NCBI GenBank assembly: GCA_030525825.1
Contig: JAUNDZ010000005.1
Location: 1 to 64,000 of the forward strand
DNA from: Moraxella sp.
GTDB lineage: Bacteria; Pseudomonadota; Gammaproteobacteria; Pseudomonadales; Moraxellaceae
Length of the DNA stretch: 64,000 nucleotides
Direction: 5' to 3'
Made by a program: the position numbers and the translations under genes. Numbering within the stretch: the first letter of the stretch is position 1; each line of letters begins with the position of its first letter. Below are positions 1 to 8,068 of this stretch, in pieces. The notes beneath the pieces are model-generated. The model saw only the letters and a program-made list of their open reading frames with translations, was not told the DNA's origin and made no database searches.

Positions 1-473
1 CTGCCACTCAATCTGTCAATGTAGGTGCTGGCAATGCAAAAGTTACACTAACCACTAATGTTGGTAGAGATGGCGTAAATGAGCTAAATGTTGCGGGTAA
101 CAACGGTGCTCCAACGCGTATTACCAATGTTGCACCAGGTGTGAATGGTACGGATGCAGTGAACTTAAGCCAGCTAAAAGGCTTGCAACAAAATGTTTAT
201 GGCGACATCAACAACCTAAGTAACCAAATTGGTAAGGTTGATCGTGATGCCAAAGCAGGTATCGCAGCCGCCATGGCGTTCGAAGAAGCACCGTTTGTAC
301 CGGGCAAATGGACTTATGCAGTGGGTGCAGCTCACTACGGTGGTGAACAAGCTATCGCAGCAACCTTGCGTAAGACCGCAGACAATGGTCGTTGGGCATT
401 CTCTGGTGGTGTCGCAACAGCTACCGAAGGCGATACTGGTTTCCGTATCGGTGTCAGCGGTATCATTGACTAA
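1..473 (+). CDS. Trimeric autotransporter adhesin, C-terminal anchor (5' end outside window)
   Basis: The open frame enters from the left edge in frame 3 and has no start here, so only the last ~156 residues are visible. The [11 protein letters not shown] motif is the neck/stalk signature of the YadA family. It is followed by a short coiled-coil stretch and a glycine- and aromatic-rich tail (about the last 70 residues) matching a YadA-type membrane anchor, which supplies four strands per subunit to a trimeric 12-strand barrel. Such proteins (UspA, Hag/MID in Moraxella) are surface adhesins; the passenger, and hence the ligand, lies outside the window. A terminator-like hairpin follows, and then a TpgA-like partner gene. 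Family confident, specific adhesin unknown. Confidence 0.9.
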   Translation, partial: ATQSVNVGAGNAKVTLTTNVGRDGVNELNVAGNNGAPTRITNVAPGVNGTDAVNLSQLKGLQQNVYGDINNLSNQIGKVDRDAKAGIAAAMAFEEAPFVPGKWTYAVGAAHYGGEQAIAATLRKTADNGRWAFSGGVATATEGDTGFRIGVSGIID

Positions 474-487
474 TCGTCAGCTACAAA

Positions 488-524
488 ACTTGAACCTAGC
501 CTAGGGGTTGGGTTCAAGTCTTTT
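488..524 (+). terminator. Terminator after the autotransporter gene
   Basis: Inverted arms ACTTGAACC and GGTTCAAGT (488-496 and 511-519) are followed by a short T tract. It lies 15 bases past the stop codon, so it probably ends or attenuates the adhesin transcript before the downstream envelope gene. Confidence 0.7.
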
Positions 525-560
525 AATTATTTTCTATTTATGGATTTAAAGAGAATTATT

Positions 561-1418
561 ATGAAATTCATCAAAACTTTAGTAGCATCTACCATGTTGA
601 TGGGCGTGGCAGCCAACGCTGCTTACATTACCCCTGCACCAGACGACATCGAGTTCCCAGAATTTGAGAAGGTCAGCTACCTAGAACAAGTACCACATTA
701 TGAAGTGGACCATGTGGCACGCCTAGCAGTAGGCATGGACAAAGACAGCATCCGTCAGCTGCTTAGTCACCCACAGTTCAACGAAGGTGTGATTTTTAAC
801 AAGACTTGGAACTATGTGCTAGACATCCGTATTCCAAACACCCAAGACTATGTTCGCTGTCAGCTGCGTGTTGATTTTGACAAAAAAATCTCAACCGCCA
901 TGTACTGGCGTGGTGAGCCAGGTTGCTTCACGCTACAAGAAGCTGCCCCTGCCGCTCCTGTTGCTCCGGTCATCATCCAAGCACCTGCCGCCCCTGTTCA
1001 AATCGTGAACGAGCGTATCAACCTAGAAGCTGATGCTCTGTTCAAGTTTGACAAGTGGAAGCTAGAAGATATGCTACCTGCAGGTCGTCCAAAACTTGAC
1101 GAGCTTGCTGCTAAGCTCATCGAGTGGGAGAAGCGTGGCGAGAGCCGTGTGATGATTACAGGTCATACCGACCGCTATGGCGATGATATGTACAACATGA
1201 ACCTATCTATGCTTCGTGCCCAGACTGTTCGTCAGTACCTAATCAGCCAAGGTGTAAGTGCCAACACTCTAAGCTCAACAGGTGCAGGCGAATCGCAGCC
1301 GCTACCACATGTCGTCTGCGACATCAATGCACCAAAACCAGAACAGGTCAAGTGCTTGCAGCCGAACCGTCGTGTGGAAGTAGAAGTTGCGGTTTACGCA
1401 TACGCCCCACAACAATAA
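561..1418 (+). CDS. TpgA-like SmpA/OmlA + OmpA-domain envelope protein
   Basis: The 285-aa product starts at 561, where a signal peptide ([20 protein letters not shown]) begins directly; the in-frame ATG at 540 only adds an unlikely leader. Residues ~45-125 resemble the SmpA/OmlA (BamE-like) fold, with a [15 protein letters not shown] helix and an NKTWNY strand. A proline/alanine linker follows, then an OmpA/MotB peptidoglycan-binding domain with GHTDRYG and a terminal NRRVEVEV. This domain order is that of TpgA, which anchors the AtaA trimeric autotransporter of Acinetobacter to peptidoglycan. The gene sits just downstream of an autotransporter, as tpgA does, so a role in its display is likely but inferred. 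No lipobox is seen. Confidence 0.8.
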   Translation: MKFIKTLVASTMLMGVAANAAYITPAPDDIEFPEFEKVSYLEQVPHYEVDHVARLAVGMDKDSIRQLLSHPQFNEGVIFNKTWNYVLDIRIPNTQDYVRCQLRVDFDKKISTAMYWRGEPGCFTLQEAAPAAPVAPVIIQAPAAPVQIVNERINLEADALFKFDKWKLEDMLPAGRPKLDELAAKLIEWEKRGESRVMITGHTDRYGDDMYNMNLSMLRAQTVRQYLISQGVSANTLSSTGAGESQPLPHVVCDINAPKPEQVKCLQPNRRVEVEVAVYAYAPQQ

Positions 1419-1450
1419 TCAGCCATCTTTTGCTGATTGATTTAAAAAAA

Positions 1451-1476
1451 GGCAGGTGTCATCACTTGCCTTTTTT
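1451..1476 (+). terminator. Terminator after the TpgA-like gene
   Basis: GGCAGGTG and CACTTGCC form an 8-bp stem (one G-U pair) with a 4-base loop, followed directly by six T residues. Confidence 0.8.
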
Positions 1477-1558
1477 GCGTATCTTGTGTAACATTCGGGC
1501 GGTTTGGCGTGTTTTGCATAAAGTTTTTAGCCAATCAGTAACAATTCGCCGTCTCTGG

Positions 1559-1588
1559 TTGCAAATTTCCAGTAGATTGCAATATAAA
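1559..1588 (+). promoter_or_regulatory. Possible lolA promoter
   Basis: TTGCAA (1559-1564) and TATAAA (1583-1588) are 18 bases apart, about 160 bases upstream of the chosen lolA start. This is consensus resemblance only. Confidence 0.35.
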
Positions 1589-1746
1589 AAACTGGCAAAA
1601 TTTATCTCATCAAAAAGACGGACTGTATGTGATGCTTGGTTAAGTACCAAAGTAAAGTAAAGCAGCGGCACATTTGCCATCTTGTGATGACAATCACTCA
1701 TCAGTCCAATCCAACCACTCAAAAAAATCTTAATTGGAGTATTGAT

Positions 1747-2427
1747 ATGCAAACGACAAACAACATCAAAACCATGAGTGCTAATATGGGTGCCAAACTT
1801 TGCCTAGCAGGCGGTATCATTGCCATGAGTGCGGCAGCCGCACTATCAACCACAGCATACGCTGCACCTGCCAGCCAAACACAAGCGGTGAAAAATCTAA
1901 ACACACTGCTGTCAAACACTCAGTCAATGACTGCCGATTTTAACCAGACGGTTAAATCAGGTAAAAGAACCTTAACTTCAAGCGGCAGCATGGCGGTGCA
2001 ACGCCAAAATCAACTTCGCTGGGAAACCAAATCACCTGCTTATCAACTGATTGTCGCCAATGGCTCAACCATGTGGGTCTATGATAAAGACCTAGAACAA
2101 GCCATCAAACAATCCACCGCCAACCAAGTGGGCGACACCCCAGCATTGCTGCTGTCAGGCGACCCTAACAAAATCGCCAACAGCTTTAATGTCTCTCAGC
2201 CAAACAGTGCCAAGAACTACTTTAAATTGACCCCAAAATCTAATAATGCAGGCTTCAATGAGATGTACATCAGTTTTCATGGTGGTAAGCCTGTGTTCAT
2301 GAGCATTGGCGATGCGATGGGTCAGCAGACGCAAATCCGCTTTTCTAACATCAGCCTAAACAAGAAAATCGGTGCAGGTCAATTTAACTTCACCCCACCA
2401 AAAGGCGTCTCGGTCGTCAGCCAATAA
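1747..2427 (+). CDS. lolA: Outer-membrane lipoprotein carrier protein LolA
   Basis: A 226-aa periplasmic chaperone that accepts lipoproteins from LolCDE at the inner membrane and delivers them to LolB. The start at 1747 is preceded by a GGAG-type ribosome site and gives an N-terminal segment with a hydrophobic core ending ALSTTAYA before APASQ, a plausible signal-peptidase I site. An upstream in-frame ATG at 1636 would add 37 polar residues and is rejected. The mature part carries the LolA pattern of early TADFNQTVKSG and QLRWETKSPAYQLIVANGS strands, and ends in NFTPPKGVSVV. It stands alone between terminators. The product serves the several lipoproteins encoded elsewhere in the window. Confidence 0.93.
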   Translation: MQTTNNIKTMSANMGAKLCLAGGIIAMSAAAALSTTAYAAPASQTQAVKNLNTLLSNTQSMTADFNQTVKSGKRTLTSSGSMAVQRQNQLRWETKSPAYQLIVANGSTMWVYDKDLEQAIKQSTANQVGDTPALLLSGDPNKIANSFNVSQPNSAKNYFKLTPKSNNAGFNEMYISFHGGKPVFMSIGDAMGQQTQIRFSNISLNKKIGAGQFNFTPPKGVSVVSQ

Positions 2428-2518
2428 CGCTTACATGACCGCCCATCATGATGCGGTCAGTCATCTTGATCGATTAAGCATTCATTAGTGGTCATCAGCG
2501 ATATTAACCATCTCTACC

Positions 2519-2553
2519 AAACCCCAAGTAAAGCTACTTGGGGTTTGTGCATT
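2519..2553 (+). terminator. Strong terminator between lolA and nuoA
   Basis: A perfect 12-bp stem (2519-2530 with 2535-2546) with an AAGC loop. A T-rich stretch follows after four bases. Confidence 0.8.
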
Positions 2554-2621
2554 TTTTTGACATATTTATTAACAAAACTGATAAAATATTCATCATCTCC
2601 CATGAGTATTTGTCCGAAATA

Positions 2622-2630
2622 TGGTATAAT
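2622..2630 (+). promoter_or_regulatory. Extended -10 promoter of the nuo operon
   Basis: TGGTATAAT matches an extended -10 element (TGn plus TATAAT) 76 bases before nuoA and just after the lolA terminator. No good -35 hexamer is at the usual distance, which fits extended -10 use. Confidence 0.6.
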
Positions 2631-2705
2631 ACGCCGCAAAATTGGGTGCGTCAGAAGGTTTTGACCATCCTTGAATGTTTATTCAAAAATCACGCAGGGG
2701 TGATT

Positions 2706-3311
2706 ATGCCAGCCGAATGGTCAGCCATCGTCTATTTACTAGCCGCATTGGGCTTAGTTGTCTTTATGCTCGTTGTTCCACGCCTATTGGGGGGTAAGTC
2801 GAGCGGTTCTCAAAAACACGAAAACTTCGAAGCAGGGGTATTGCCAGCAGGTTCTGCCCGCATTCGTTTGTCCGCCAAGTTCTATTTGGTGGCGATTTTT
2901 TTTGTGATTTTTGATTTGGAAGCCTTGTATCTGTATGCCTATTCTGTCAGCGTACGAGAAGTGGGCTGGGTAGGATTTGCCGCTGCTGCCTTGTTCATCG
3001 GCATCTTGTTTGTCGGTCTGCTCTATGAGATGCGACTTGGGGCGATGAACTGGGCTCCTGCCGACAAACGGGGCAAGAAGCCACGCATCTTGTCTCGTCC
3101 TGCCGATTTTGACTTGGCGAGTATTACCGCTTTTACAGGCATTGATGACCTACATACCGACCCGACAGGCAAAGTGCCTGCCCAGTCGTCTGGGCGAGTG
3201 TATGCAGGACGCAAGCAATTGCAAGCCGTGCTTGACAAGGACAAACAAGATATGGCGAACATTGACCACATCAATGACACAGGACGAGTTACCACGCAGA
3301 AGTTTGATTAA
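2706..3311 (+). CDS. nuoA: NADH-quinone oxidoreductase subunit A
   Basis: Membrane subunit of complex I (proton-pumping NADH:quinone reductase), next to the quinone channel. The start at 2706 follows an AGGGG ribosome site; the reading frame is open further upstream but crosses the promoter. Three membrane segments are visible (about residues 8-28, 60-82 and 90-112), with the family signature FYLVAIFFVIFDLEALYLY in the second. At 201 aa it is longer than typical ~120-150-aa homologues: a soluble tail of about 75 residues, rich in charged residues, follows the third helix. The first gene of the nuo cluster. Confidence 0.96.
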   Translation: MPAEWSAIVYLLAALGLVVFMLVVPRLLGGKSSGSQKHENFEAGVLPAGSARIRLSAKFYLVAIFFVIFDLEALYLYAYSVSVREVGWVGFAAAALFIGILFVGLLYEMRLGAMNWAPADKRGKKPRILSRPADFDLASITAFTGIDDLHTDPTGKVPAQSSGRVYAGRKQLQAVLDKDKQDMANIDHINDTGRVTTQKFD

Positions 3312-3323
3312 GGGAGTGAATAA

Positions 3324-3506
3324 ATGCAATTTGGTAATTATCGAATTGACACCATTTTTTTGATGATTGCCATCACTTTTCTAATGATGGCAATCATCCT
3401 TAAAAATCCTGCTTTTATTGGGTCGGTGATTATCTGCTTGATTTTTGGCATCAAGAAAATCAAAGATGTGCCAAAAGATAACAATCAAGACACTCGCCAA
3501 CCCTGA
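3324..3506 (+). CDS. Small two-helix membrane protein inside the nuo operon
   Basis: A 60-aa product I do not recognise. It has an AAGGGAG ribosome site ending 7 bases before its ATG, starts 12 bases after nuoA, and ends 32 bases before nuoB, so it is almost certainly co-transcribed with them. Two hydrophobic stretches (about residues 10-26 and 30-43) are followed by a lysine- and asparagine-rich tail, which suggests a small inner-membrane protein with a cytoplasmic C-terminus. It is not a known complex I subunit. An accessory or assembly role would be a guess from position only. Confidence 0.6.
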   Translation: MQFGNYRIDTIFLMIAITFLMMAIILKNPAFIGSVIICLIFGIKKIKDVPKDNNQDTRQP

Positions 3507-3538
3507 TTTAATAGATACTTAATTGACATAATACCACC

Positions 3539-4207
3539 ATGAAATACACCTTAACCCGCCCAGACGAACAGGGCAACCAATACCCGCACACCACCCGTCA
3601 AGTGGTGGACGACATCACCCAAGAAGAGATTGAGCGAAACATCTTTTTGGGTAGCCTTGAGAACCTTGCCCACGCCGCCGCCAACTGGGGGCGTAAGCAT
3701 TCCTTGTGGCCGTTTAACTTTGGCACAAGCTGCTGCTATGTGGAATATGCCACGACTTTGACAGGGGTTCACGATTTGTCAAGATTTGGAGCAGAGGTCA
3801 TTCGTGCCAGCCCCCGCCAAGCTGATGTGATGATTGTTGCTGGTACTTGTTTTGTCAAGATGGCACCTGTGATATTGCGTCTGTATGAGCAAATGTTAGA
3901 GCCCAAATGGGTCATCTCAATGGGGGCGTGTGCCAATTCTGGCGGTATGTATGACATTTATTCGGTGGTGCAGGGCGTGGATAAGATTATCCCTGTGGAT
4001 GTCTATATCCCTGGCTGTCCGCCACGCCCAGAGGCACTCATTCAAGCCATTATGCTCCTGCAAGAAAGTATTACCAAAGAACGCCGTCCACTTGGCATTC
4101 ATCTTGACCAAAACATTTATCAGCCGATTATGACCCCAGAACGGGATAGGAAAAATGCCGAACGCATTGCGGTTAAGAATTTAAGAAGTCCTGATGAAGT
4201 AGAATAG
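3539..4207 (+). CDS. nuoB: NADH-quinone oxidoreductase subunit B
   Basis: A 222-aa peripheral subunit carrying the N2 [4Fe-4S] cluster, the last electron carrier before quinone. The cluster ligands are visible: the adjacent cysteines of [10 protein letters not shown], the cysteine of GTCFVKM and that of GCPPRPEAL. The N-terminal ~40 residues are family-typical and variable. The C-terminus is charged. The next complex I gene lies 433 bases downstream rather than directly after it, which is unusual for this operon. Confidence 0.97.
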   Translation: MKYTLTRPDEQGNQYPHTTRQVVDDITQEEIERNIFLGSLENLAHAAANWGRKHSLWPFNFGTSCCYVEYATTLTGVHDLSRFGAEVIRASPRQADVMIVAGTCFVKMAPVILRLYEQMLEPKWVISMGACANSGGMYDIYSVVQGVDKIIPVDVYIPGCPPRPEALIQAIMLLQESITKERRPLGIHLDQNIYQPIMTPERDRKNAERIAVKNLRSPDEVE

Positions 4208-4233
4208 GGCTTTGGTTGAATGATTAGGTGGTT

Positions 4234-4263
4234 GTAGGGGCGAATCATTATTCGCCCAGCCCC
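4234..4263. repeat. Dispersed hairpin repeat, copy 1 (GTAGGGGCGAA type)
   Basis: GTAGGGGCGAAT is followed four bases later by ATTCGCCC, giving an 8-bp stem (GGGCGAAT with ATTCGCCC). The same GTAGGGGCGAA...TTCGCCC arrangement recurs at 29006-29066, so it is a short dispersed repeat rather than a local hairpin. Confidence 0.6.
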
Positions 4264-4491
4264 AATTAAATTTAAAAGGACGGGGTGTGTCATTGACATT
4301 CCATTATGCCCAGTCAATCATGGCTAGTCAAGCCAAAAAGTGGGGTATTGGTATGCTTAAATTGATTGAATGAACATTTGTCAAACCCCAATATCCAAAA
4401 GGCGATATTCGTCATTTTAAAAGACATTGTTAAGACCGATATTAAAGTGGGTAGTGATGAAATGAATGGATTTGGCTGATGTAATCATAAT

Positions 4492-4533
4492 ATATTATTT
4501 TTAAATTTGTAGATTTAAATTTAAAAATAATAT
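4492..4533. repeat. Perfect 17-bp inverted repeat upstream of nuoCD
   Basis: The arms 4492-4508 and 4517-4533 are exact reverse complements made of A and T only, with an 8-base loop. It lies 107 bases before nuoCD. It could be a cruciform-forming site, a bidirectional transcript end without a GC core, or a terminal remnant of a mobile element. Confidence 0.7.
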
Positions 4534-4640
4534 GTTGTAACGGTGTGATAACAACGCACCTGCAAAACTTTTAAAAAGTGCTAGCATATCGCAAGCAAAT
4601 TAAACAAATTAACAAACGCAAAAACACAACAGTTGGCATT

Positions 4641-6389
4641 ATGAGCATAAACCACATTCACGATTTTGAAATTTTAAACGAACTTCATCAAAAGTTTGAC
4701 AACCTAACCGTCCAAGACACCGCAGACGGCATTCCAACCGTTTGGGTGGATAAAGCCCAAGTGCTTGATTTATTGCTATATTTGCGTAAACTCCCCAAGC
4801 CCTTTGTAATGCTTGTGGATTTATCCGCCATTGATGAACGACTGCGTAATCATCGCTATGGACAGCCAGCAAGCGACTTTACGGTGTTTTATCACTTGAT
4901 GAGCATTGAGCGAAATTCAGACATTCGCATTAAAGTTGCCCTAGCCGAGGGCGAGCATATCCCAAGTGCGACCCAAATCTACCCCAACGCCAACTGGTAT
5001 GAACGAGAAGTGTGGGATATGTTTGGTGTGGTGTTTGACGGACATCCGCATTTGACAAGGATTTTATTGCCCAAATACTGGGAAGGACACCCACTTCGTA
5101 AGGAGTACCACGCAAGGGCGACCGAGTTTACGCCATATTTTTTGAACAGTGCCAAACAGCAGTTTGAACAAGAAAATCTACGCTTTGTGCCAGAAGAATG
5201 GGGAATGAAGCGAAGTGGGCGAGATGAGGACTTTATGTTTTTGAACATTGGTCCAAACCACCCGTCTGCTCACGGGGCGTTTCGCCTAGTCTTACAGCTT
5301 GATGGCGAGGAGATTGTGGATTGTATTCCTGACATCGGCTATCATCATCGTGGGGCGGAGAAAATGGCGGAACGCCAAACTTGGCATTCATACATTCCCT
5401 ACACCGACCGCATTGACTATCTGGGTGGGGTGATGAATGAGCTTCCCTACATTATGGCGGTGGAGAAATTGGCTGGTATTACCGTGCCAGACCGTGCCAA
5501 TACCATTCGCATTATGATGAGCGAGCTGTTTCGGATTACCAATAATCTACTCTACTGGGGGACATTTATCCAAGATGCTGGCGGTATGACCCCTGTGTTT
5601 TATATGTTTGCCGACCGTCAAAAGGCGTATGACATCATTGAGGCGGTAACAGGCTATCGTATGCACCCTGCGTGGTTTAGGATTGGTGGAACGGCGATGG
5701 ATTTGCCAAATGGTTGGGAACGCTTGGTGCGTGAGTTTTTGGATTGGATGCCAAAACGCATTGATGAGTACTTTAAGGCGACAATGACCAACTCGGTGTT
5801 AAAGGGGCGTACGCAAGCGGTTGCTCAGTACGATGCCAAGCACGCTCTGGCGTGGGGGGTAACGGGGGCGGGACTGCGGGCGACTGGTGTGGAATTTGAT
5901 TTGCGTAAAGCTCGTCCGTATTTGGGCTATGAAAACTTTGACTTTGAAATCCCTGTCTTTTATAACGGCGATGCGTATGACCGTTGTTTGGTAAAAATTG
6001 AAGAAATTCGCCAGTCTCTGCGGATTATTGAGCAGTGCCTAAACAATATGCCATCAGGGGCATATAAAGCCGAACATCCGCTAGCCGTGCCACCGCCAAA
6101 AGACAGAACCTTAAAAGACATTGAGACACTCATTAACCACTTTGTCTCGGTGTCGTGGGGACCTGTAATGCCAGCGGGCGAGAGTGCCTGTATGGTGGAA
6201 GGGGTGAAGGGGTTAAACAGCTATTTTGTGGTATCAGATAATTCCACAATGAGTTATCGCACGCGTATTCGCACACCGACTTTTGCTCATTTGCAACAAA
6301 TGCCGTCTGTGATTAACGGAAGTTTGGTGTCTGATGCGATTATTTATTTGGCAAGTATTGATATTGTGATGGCGGATTGTGATAGGTAG
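4641..6389 (+). CDS. nuoC: NADH-quinone oxidoreductase fused subunit C/D
   Basis: A 582-aa fusion of the 30-kDa (NuoC, about residues 1-185) and 49-kDa (NuoD, about 195-582) subunits, as in other gammaproteobacteria. The NuoC part ends with [12 protein letters not shown] and [14 protein letters not shown]; the NuoD part opens with [22 protein letters not shown] and includes [12 protein letters not shown] and the [11 protein letters not shown] quinone-site region. I use the ATG at 4641, which gives the normal NuoC N-terminus; a GTG at 4578 is in frame but adds a basic, unlike-family leader. The ribosome site before 4641 is weak. It is separated from both nuoB and nuoE by unrelated DNA. Confidence 0.96.
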   Translation: MSINHIHDFEILNELHQKFDNLTVQDTADGIPTVWVDKAQVLDLLLYLRKLPKPFVMLVDLSAIDERLRNHRYGQPASDFTVFYHLMSIERNSDIRIKVALAEGEHIPSATQIYPNANWYEREVWDMFGVVFDGHPHLTRILLPKYWEGHPLRKEYHARATEFTPYFLNSAKQQFEQENLRFVPEEWGMKRSGRDEDFMFLNIGPNHPSAHGAFRLVLQLDGEEIVDCIPDIGYHHRGAEKMAERQTWHSYIPYTDRIDYLGGVMNELPYIMAVEKLAGITVPDRANTIRIMMSELFRITNNLLYWGTFIQDAGGMTPVFYMFADRQKAYDIIEAVTGYRMHPAWFRIGGTAMDLPNGWERLVREFLDWMPKRIDEYFKATMTNSVLKGRTQAVAQYDAKHALAWGVTGAGLRATGVEFDLRKARPYLGYENFDFEIPVFYNGDAYDRCLVKIEEIRQSLRIIEQCLNNMPSGAYKAEHPLAVPPPKDRTLKDIETLINHFVSVSWGPVMPAGESACMVEGVKGLNSYFVVSDNSTMSYRTRIRTPTFAHLQQMPSVINGSLVSDAIIYLASIDIVMADCDR

Positions 6390-6420
6390 GTGATTTTGCC
6401 ATTTAAAATTGGAAAGTTTG

Positions 6421-6534
6421 ATGAAAATTTTTAAAATTGCGTTGATTGTATTGGCATTGGCTAATTTGCCTGCTTGCCAAGCGGTGGCGATGGGCATTGG
6501 CTGCACCATGCAAAAAGCCAGCTCTGGCTGCTGA
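6421..6534 (+). CDS. 37-aa cysteine-rich lipoprotein
   Basis: A short gene with a GGAAAG ribosome site a few bases before the ATG, 31 bases after nuoCD. The product has a basic start (MKIFK), a hydrophobic core and the lipobox LPAC, so Cys19 should be lipidated, leaving a 19-residue mature peptide with two more cysteines (28 and 37). It recalls entericidin-type small lipoproteins in size and layout, but I cannot assign it to a family. It runs in the same direction as the nuo genes and precedes two other non-nuo genes. Confidence 0.55.
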   Translation: MKIFKIALIVLALANLPACQAVAMGIGCTMQKASSGC

Positions 6535-6635
6535 TTGGTGTTAGATTTAACCGTGAGACTCGGCATCAAAGCCACAGGTATAGAGCTTGTGCAGATGATT
6601 GCTTAATCGGTTGTTTAAATTATAGAGTATTTTAT

Positions 6636-7019
6636 ATGATAAGAATTATCGCCCTTGACCACTTGGTTTTGACCGTTGCTGACATTGCCAAGACGATTGA
6701 TTTTTATGTCAATATTTTGGGAATGAGCGAAATCACTTTTGGCGATAATCGCAAAGCCCTACAATTTGGCTCACAAAAAATCAATCTGCACCAAAAGGGG
6801 CAAGAGATTAAACCCAATGCCAACAATGCCGATTGTGGTACGGCGGATTTGTGTCTTTTGACCGACACCCCACTTGATGAAGTGATGGCGTTTTTGAAGG
6901 CACAAAACATCACCATCATTGATGGCATTGTCCCACGCACAGGGGCGGTAGGCAAAATCCAGTCCATTTATATCAATGACCCTGATGGTAATTTGATTGA
7001 GATTAGTTGTTATGCTTAG
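6636..7019 (+). CDS. VOC (glyoxalase/bleomycin-resistance fold) family protein
   Basis: A 127-aa protein of the vicinal-oxygen-chelate fold. It begins with IALDHLVLTVADIAKTIDFY (first beta-alpha module, metal-ligand His in LDH) and ends with YINDPDGNLIEIS, which carries the usual C-terminal Glu ligand. The layout matches small virulence-protein/glyoxalase-like members with two modules. The start at 6636 gives the usual N-terminus; upstream in-frame ATGs add unrelated residues. Substrate unknown. It is one of three genes interrupting the nuo cluster. Confidence 0.85.
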   Translation: MIRIIALDHLVLTVADIAKTIDFYVNILGMSEITFGDNRKALQFGSQKINLHQKGQEIKPNANNADCGTADLCLLTDTPLDEVMAFLKAQNITIIDGIVPRTGAVGKIQSIYINDPDGNLIEISCYA

Positions 7020-7049
7020 GTGGTTTTTAAGAATTTAGGGCAAAAAACA

Positions 7050-7496
7050 ATGCAAATCCGTTTTATGACCGAAAATGACATTCCCCAAACCTTTGAGTTG
7101 ATGAAGGAGCTGGCAATATTTGAAAAGTATATTGACAGCTTTGCCATTACCCCTGATATTGTCAAACAAAGAGCGATTGATAATCGGGACTTTTATTGTC
7201 TGGTGGCGGACGATAATGGGGTGATTGCAGGAGTGCTCGTGTATTATTTTTTGCCCTATACCGCCCAAAATCGCCCCAATATTTATATGAAAGAATTATA
7301 TGTTGCCGAGCCTTATCGTAATCAAAAAGTGGGCGAAAAATTGATGCTTGAACTTAAAAAACAAGCCAAAGAAAATAATTGCCCTGTTATTAAATGGACG
7401 GTCGCCCCTTTCAATGAAAGCGGAATGCGGTTTTATGAACGGCTTGGGGCAGTTCAGAATACTGATTGGGTAAATTATGAAATGGTGGTGGAGTAG
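7050..7496 (+). CDS. GNAT-family N-acetyltransferase
   Basis: A 148-aa acetyl-CoA-dependent acyltransferase. It opens with MQIRFMTENDIPQTFELMKE, typical of the family, and has the acetyl-CoA loop in ELYVAEPYRNQKVGEKLM and the motif B region VAPFNESGMRFYERLGA. It resembles diamine/polyamine-type small GNATs, but no substrate can be given. The ATG at 7050 is chosen over the GTG at 7020, whose leader is not family-like. It lies 30 bases after the VOC gene and 62 bases before nuoE. Confidence 0.88.
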   Translation: MQIRFMTENDIPQTFELMKELAIFEKYIDSFAITPDIVKQRAIDNRDFYCLVADDNGVIAGVLVYYFLPYTAQNRPNIYMKELYVAEPYRNQKVGEKLMLELKKQAKENNCPVIKWTVAPFNESGMRFYERLGAVQNTDWVNYEMVVE

Positions 7497-7558
7497 TTTT
7501 AATAAAACTGGCAAACCCTTGATTCAAACTATTAAACAAAAACCTAGAAAAGGTTACT

Positions 7559-8068
7559 ATGAAAATCGTTACAGACAAAACCCCCAAAGTCGCCATTGAG
7601 ACGATTTTGACCCCTGACGAAATCGCAGGGATACACGAGCATATCCACCACTACCCCCAAGCTCGGGCGGCGGTGCTGGACGCTCTAAAACTTGTGCAAA
7701 AAAGAAACGGCTGGGTCAATGACGAGCAGGTTGCCGCCATTGCCTATATGCTTAATATCCCAACCGCCGATGTGGAAGGCGTGGCGACATTTTTTAACCG
7801 CATTTACCGCTTGCCTGTCGGTCGCCATATTATTTTGATTTGCGATAGCATTGCCTGTTATCTAAACGGCTATGAAACTCTTGCCGATGCCTTTAAGCGT
7901 GAGCTTGGCATTGACTATGGGCAGACCACAAAAGACGGTCGTTTTACGCTACTTCCGATATGCTGTTTGGGTAATTGCGACAAGGGGGCAAGCGTCTTGA
8001 TTGATGAAGACACTTATGGTCCTGTCTTGCCAAGTGAAGTTGCTTATTTATTGGAGCAATATCAATGA
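7559..8068 (+). CDS. nuoE: NADH-quinone oxidoreductase subunit E
   Basis: A 169-aa thioredoxin-fold subunit of the NADH-dehydrogenase module, carrying the N1a [2Fe-2S] cluster. The ligands are visible as CDSIAC and CCLGNC. An AAAAGG ribosome site precedes the ATG. The stop overlaps the nuoF start (ATGA), so the two are translationally coupled, in line with their stoichiometric contact in the complex. Confidence 0.96.
   Translation: MKIVTDKTPKVAIETILTPDEIAGIHEHIHHYPQARAAVLDALKLVQKRNGWVNDEQVAAIAYMLNIPTADVEGVATFFNRIYRLPVGRHIILICDSIACYLNGYETLADAFKRELGIDYGQTTKDGRFTLLPICCLGNCDKGASVLIDEDTYGPVLPSEVAYLLEQYQ

Larger units (their letters stand above)
4208..4640 (+). other. Non-coding gap inside the nuo operon
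   Basis: 433 bases between nuoB and nuoCD with no convincing gene. It holds a GTAGGGGCGAAT hairpin repeat (4234-4263), short broken reading frames, and a perfect 17-bp AT-rich inverted repeat (4492-4508 with 4517-4533). Some stretches (about 4290-4375 and 4395-4480) translate to protein-like but interrupted peptides, so a decayed gene or inserted element is possible. No clear terminator or promoter was found. Confidence 0.6.

Noticed and set aside
2436..2459. TGACCGC...GCGGTCA hairpin after lolA
   Set aside because: It lacks a T tract, and a better terminator lies 60 bases downstream; kept only as a possible mRNA 3' structure.
3023..3295. Long minus-strand frame opposite nuoA
   Set aside because: It is antisense to a confident gene, has no ribosome site and its composition follows the complementary strand.
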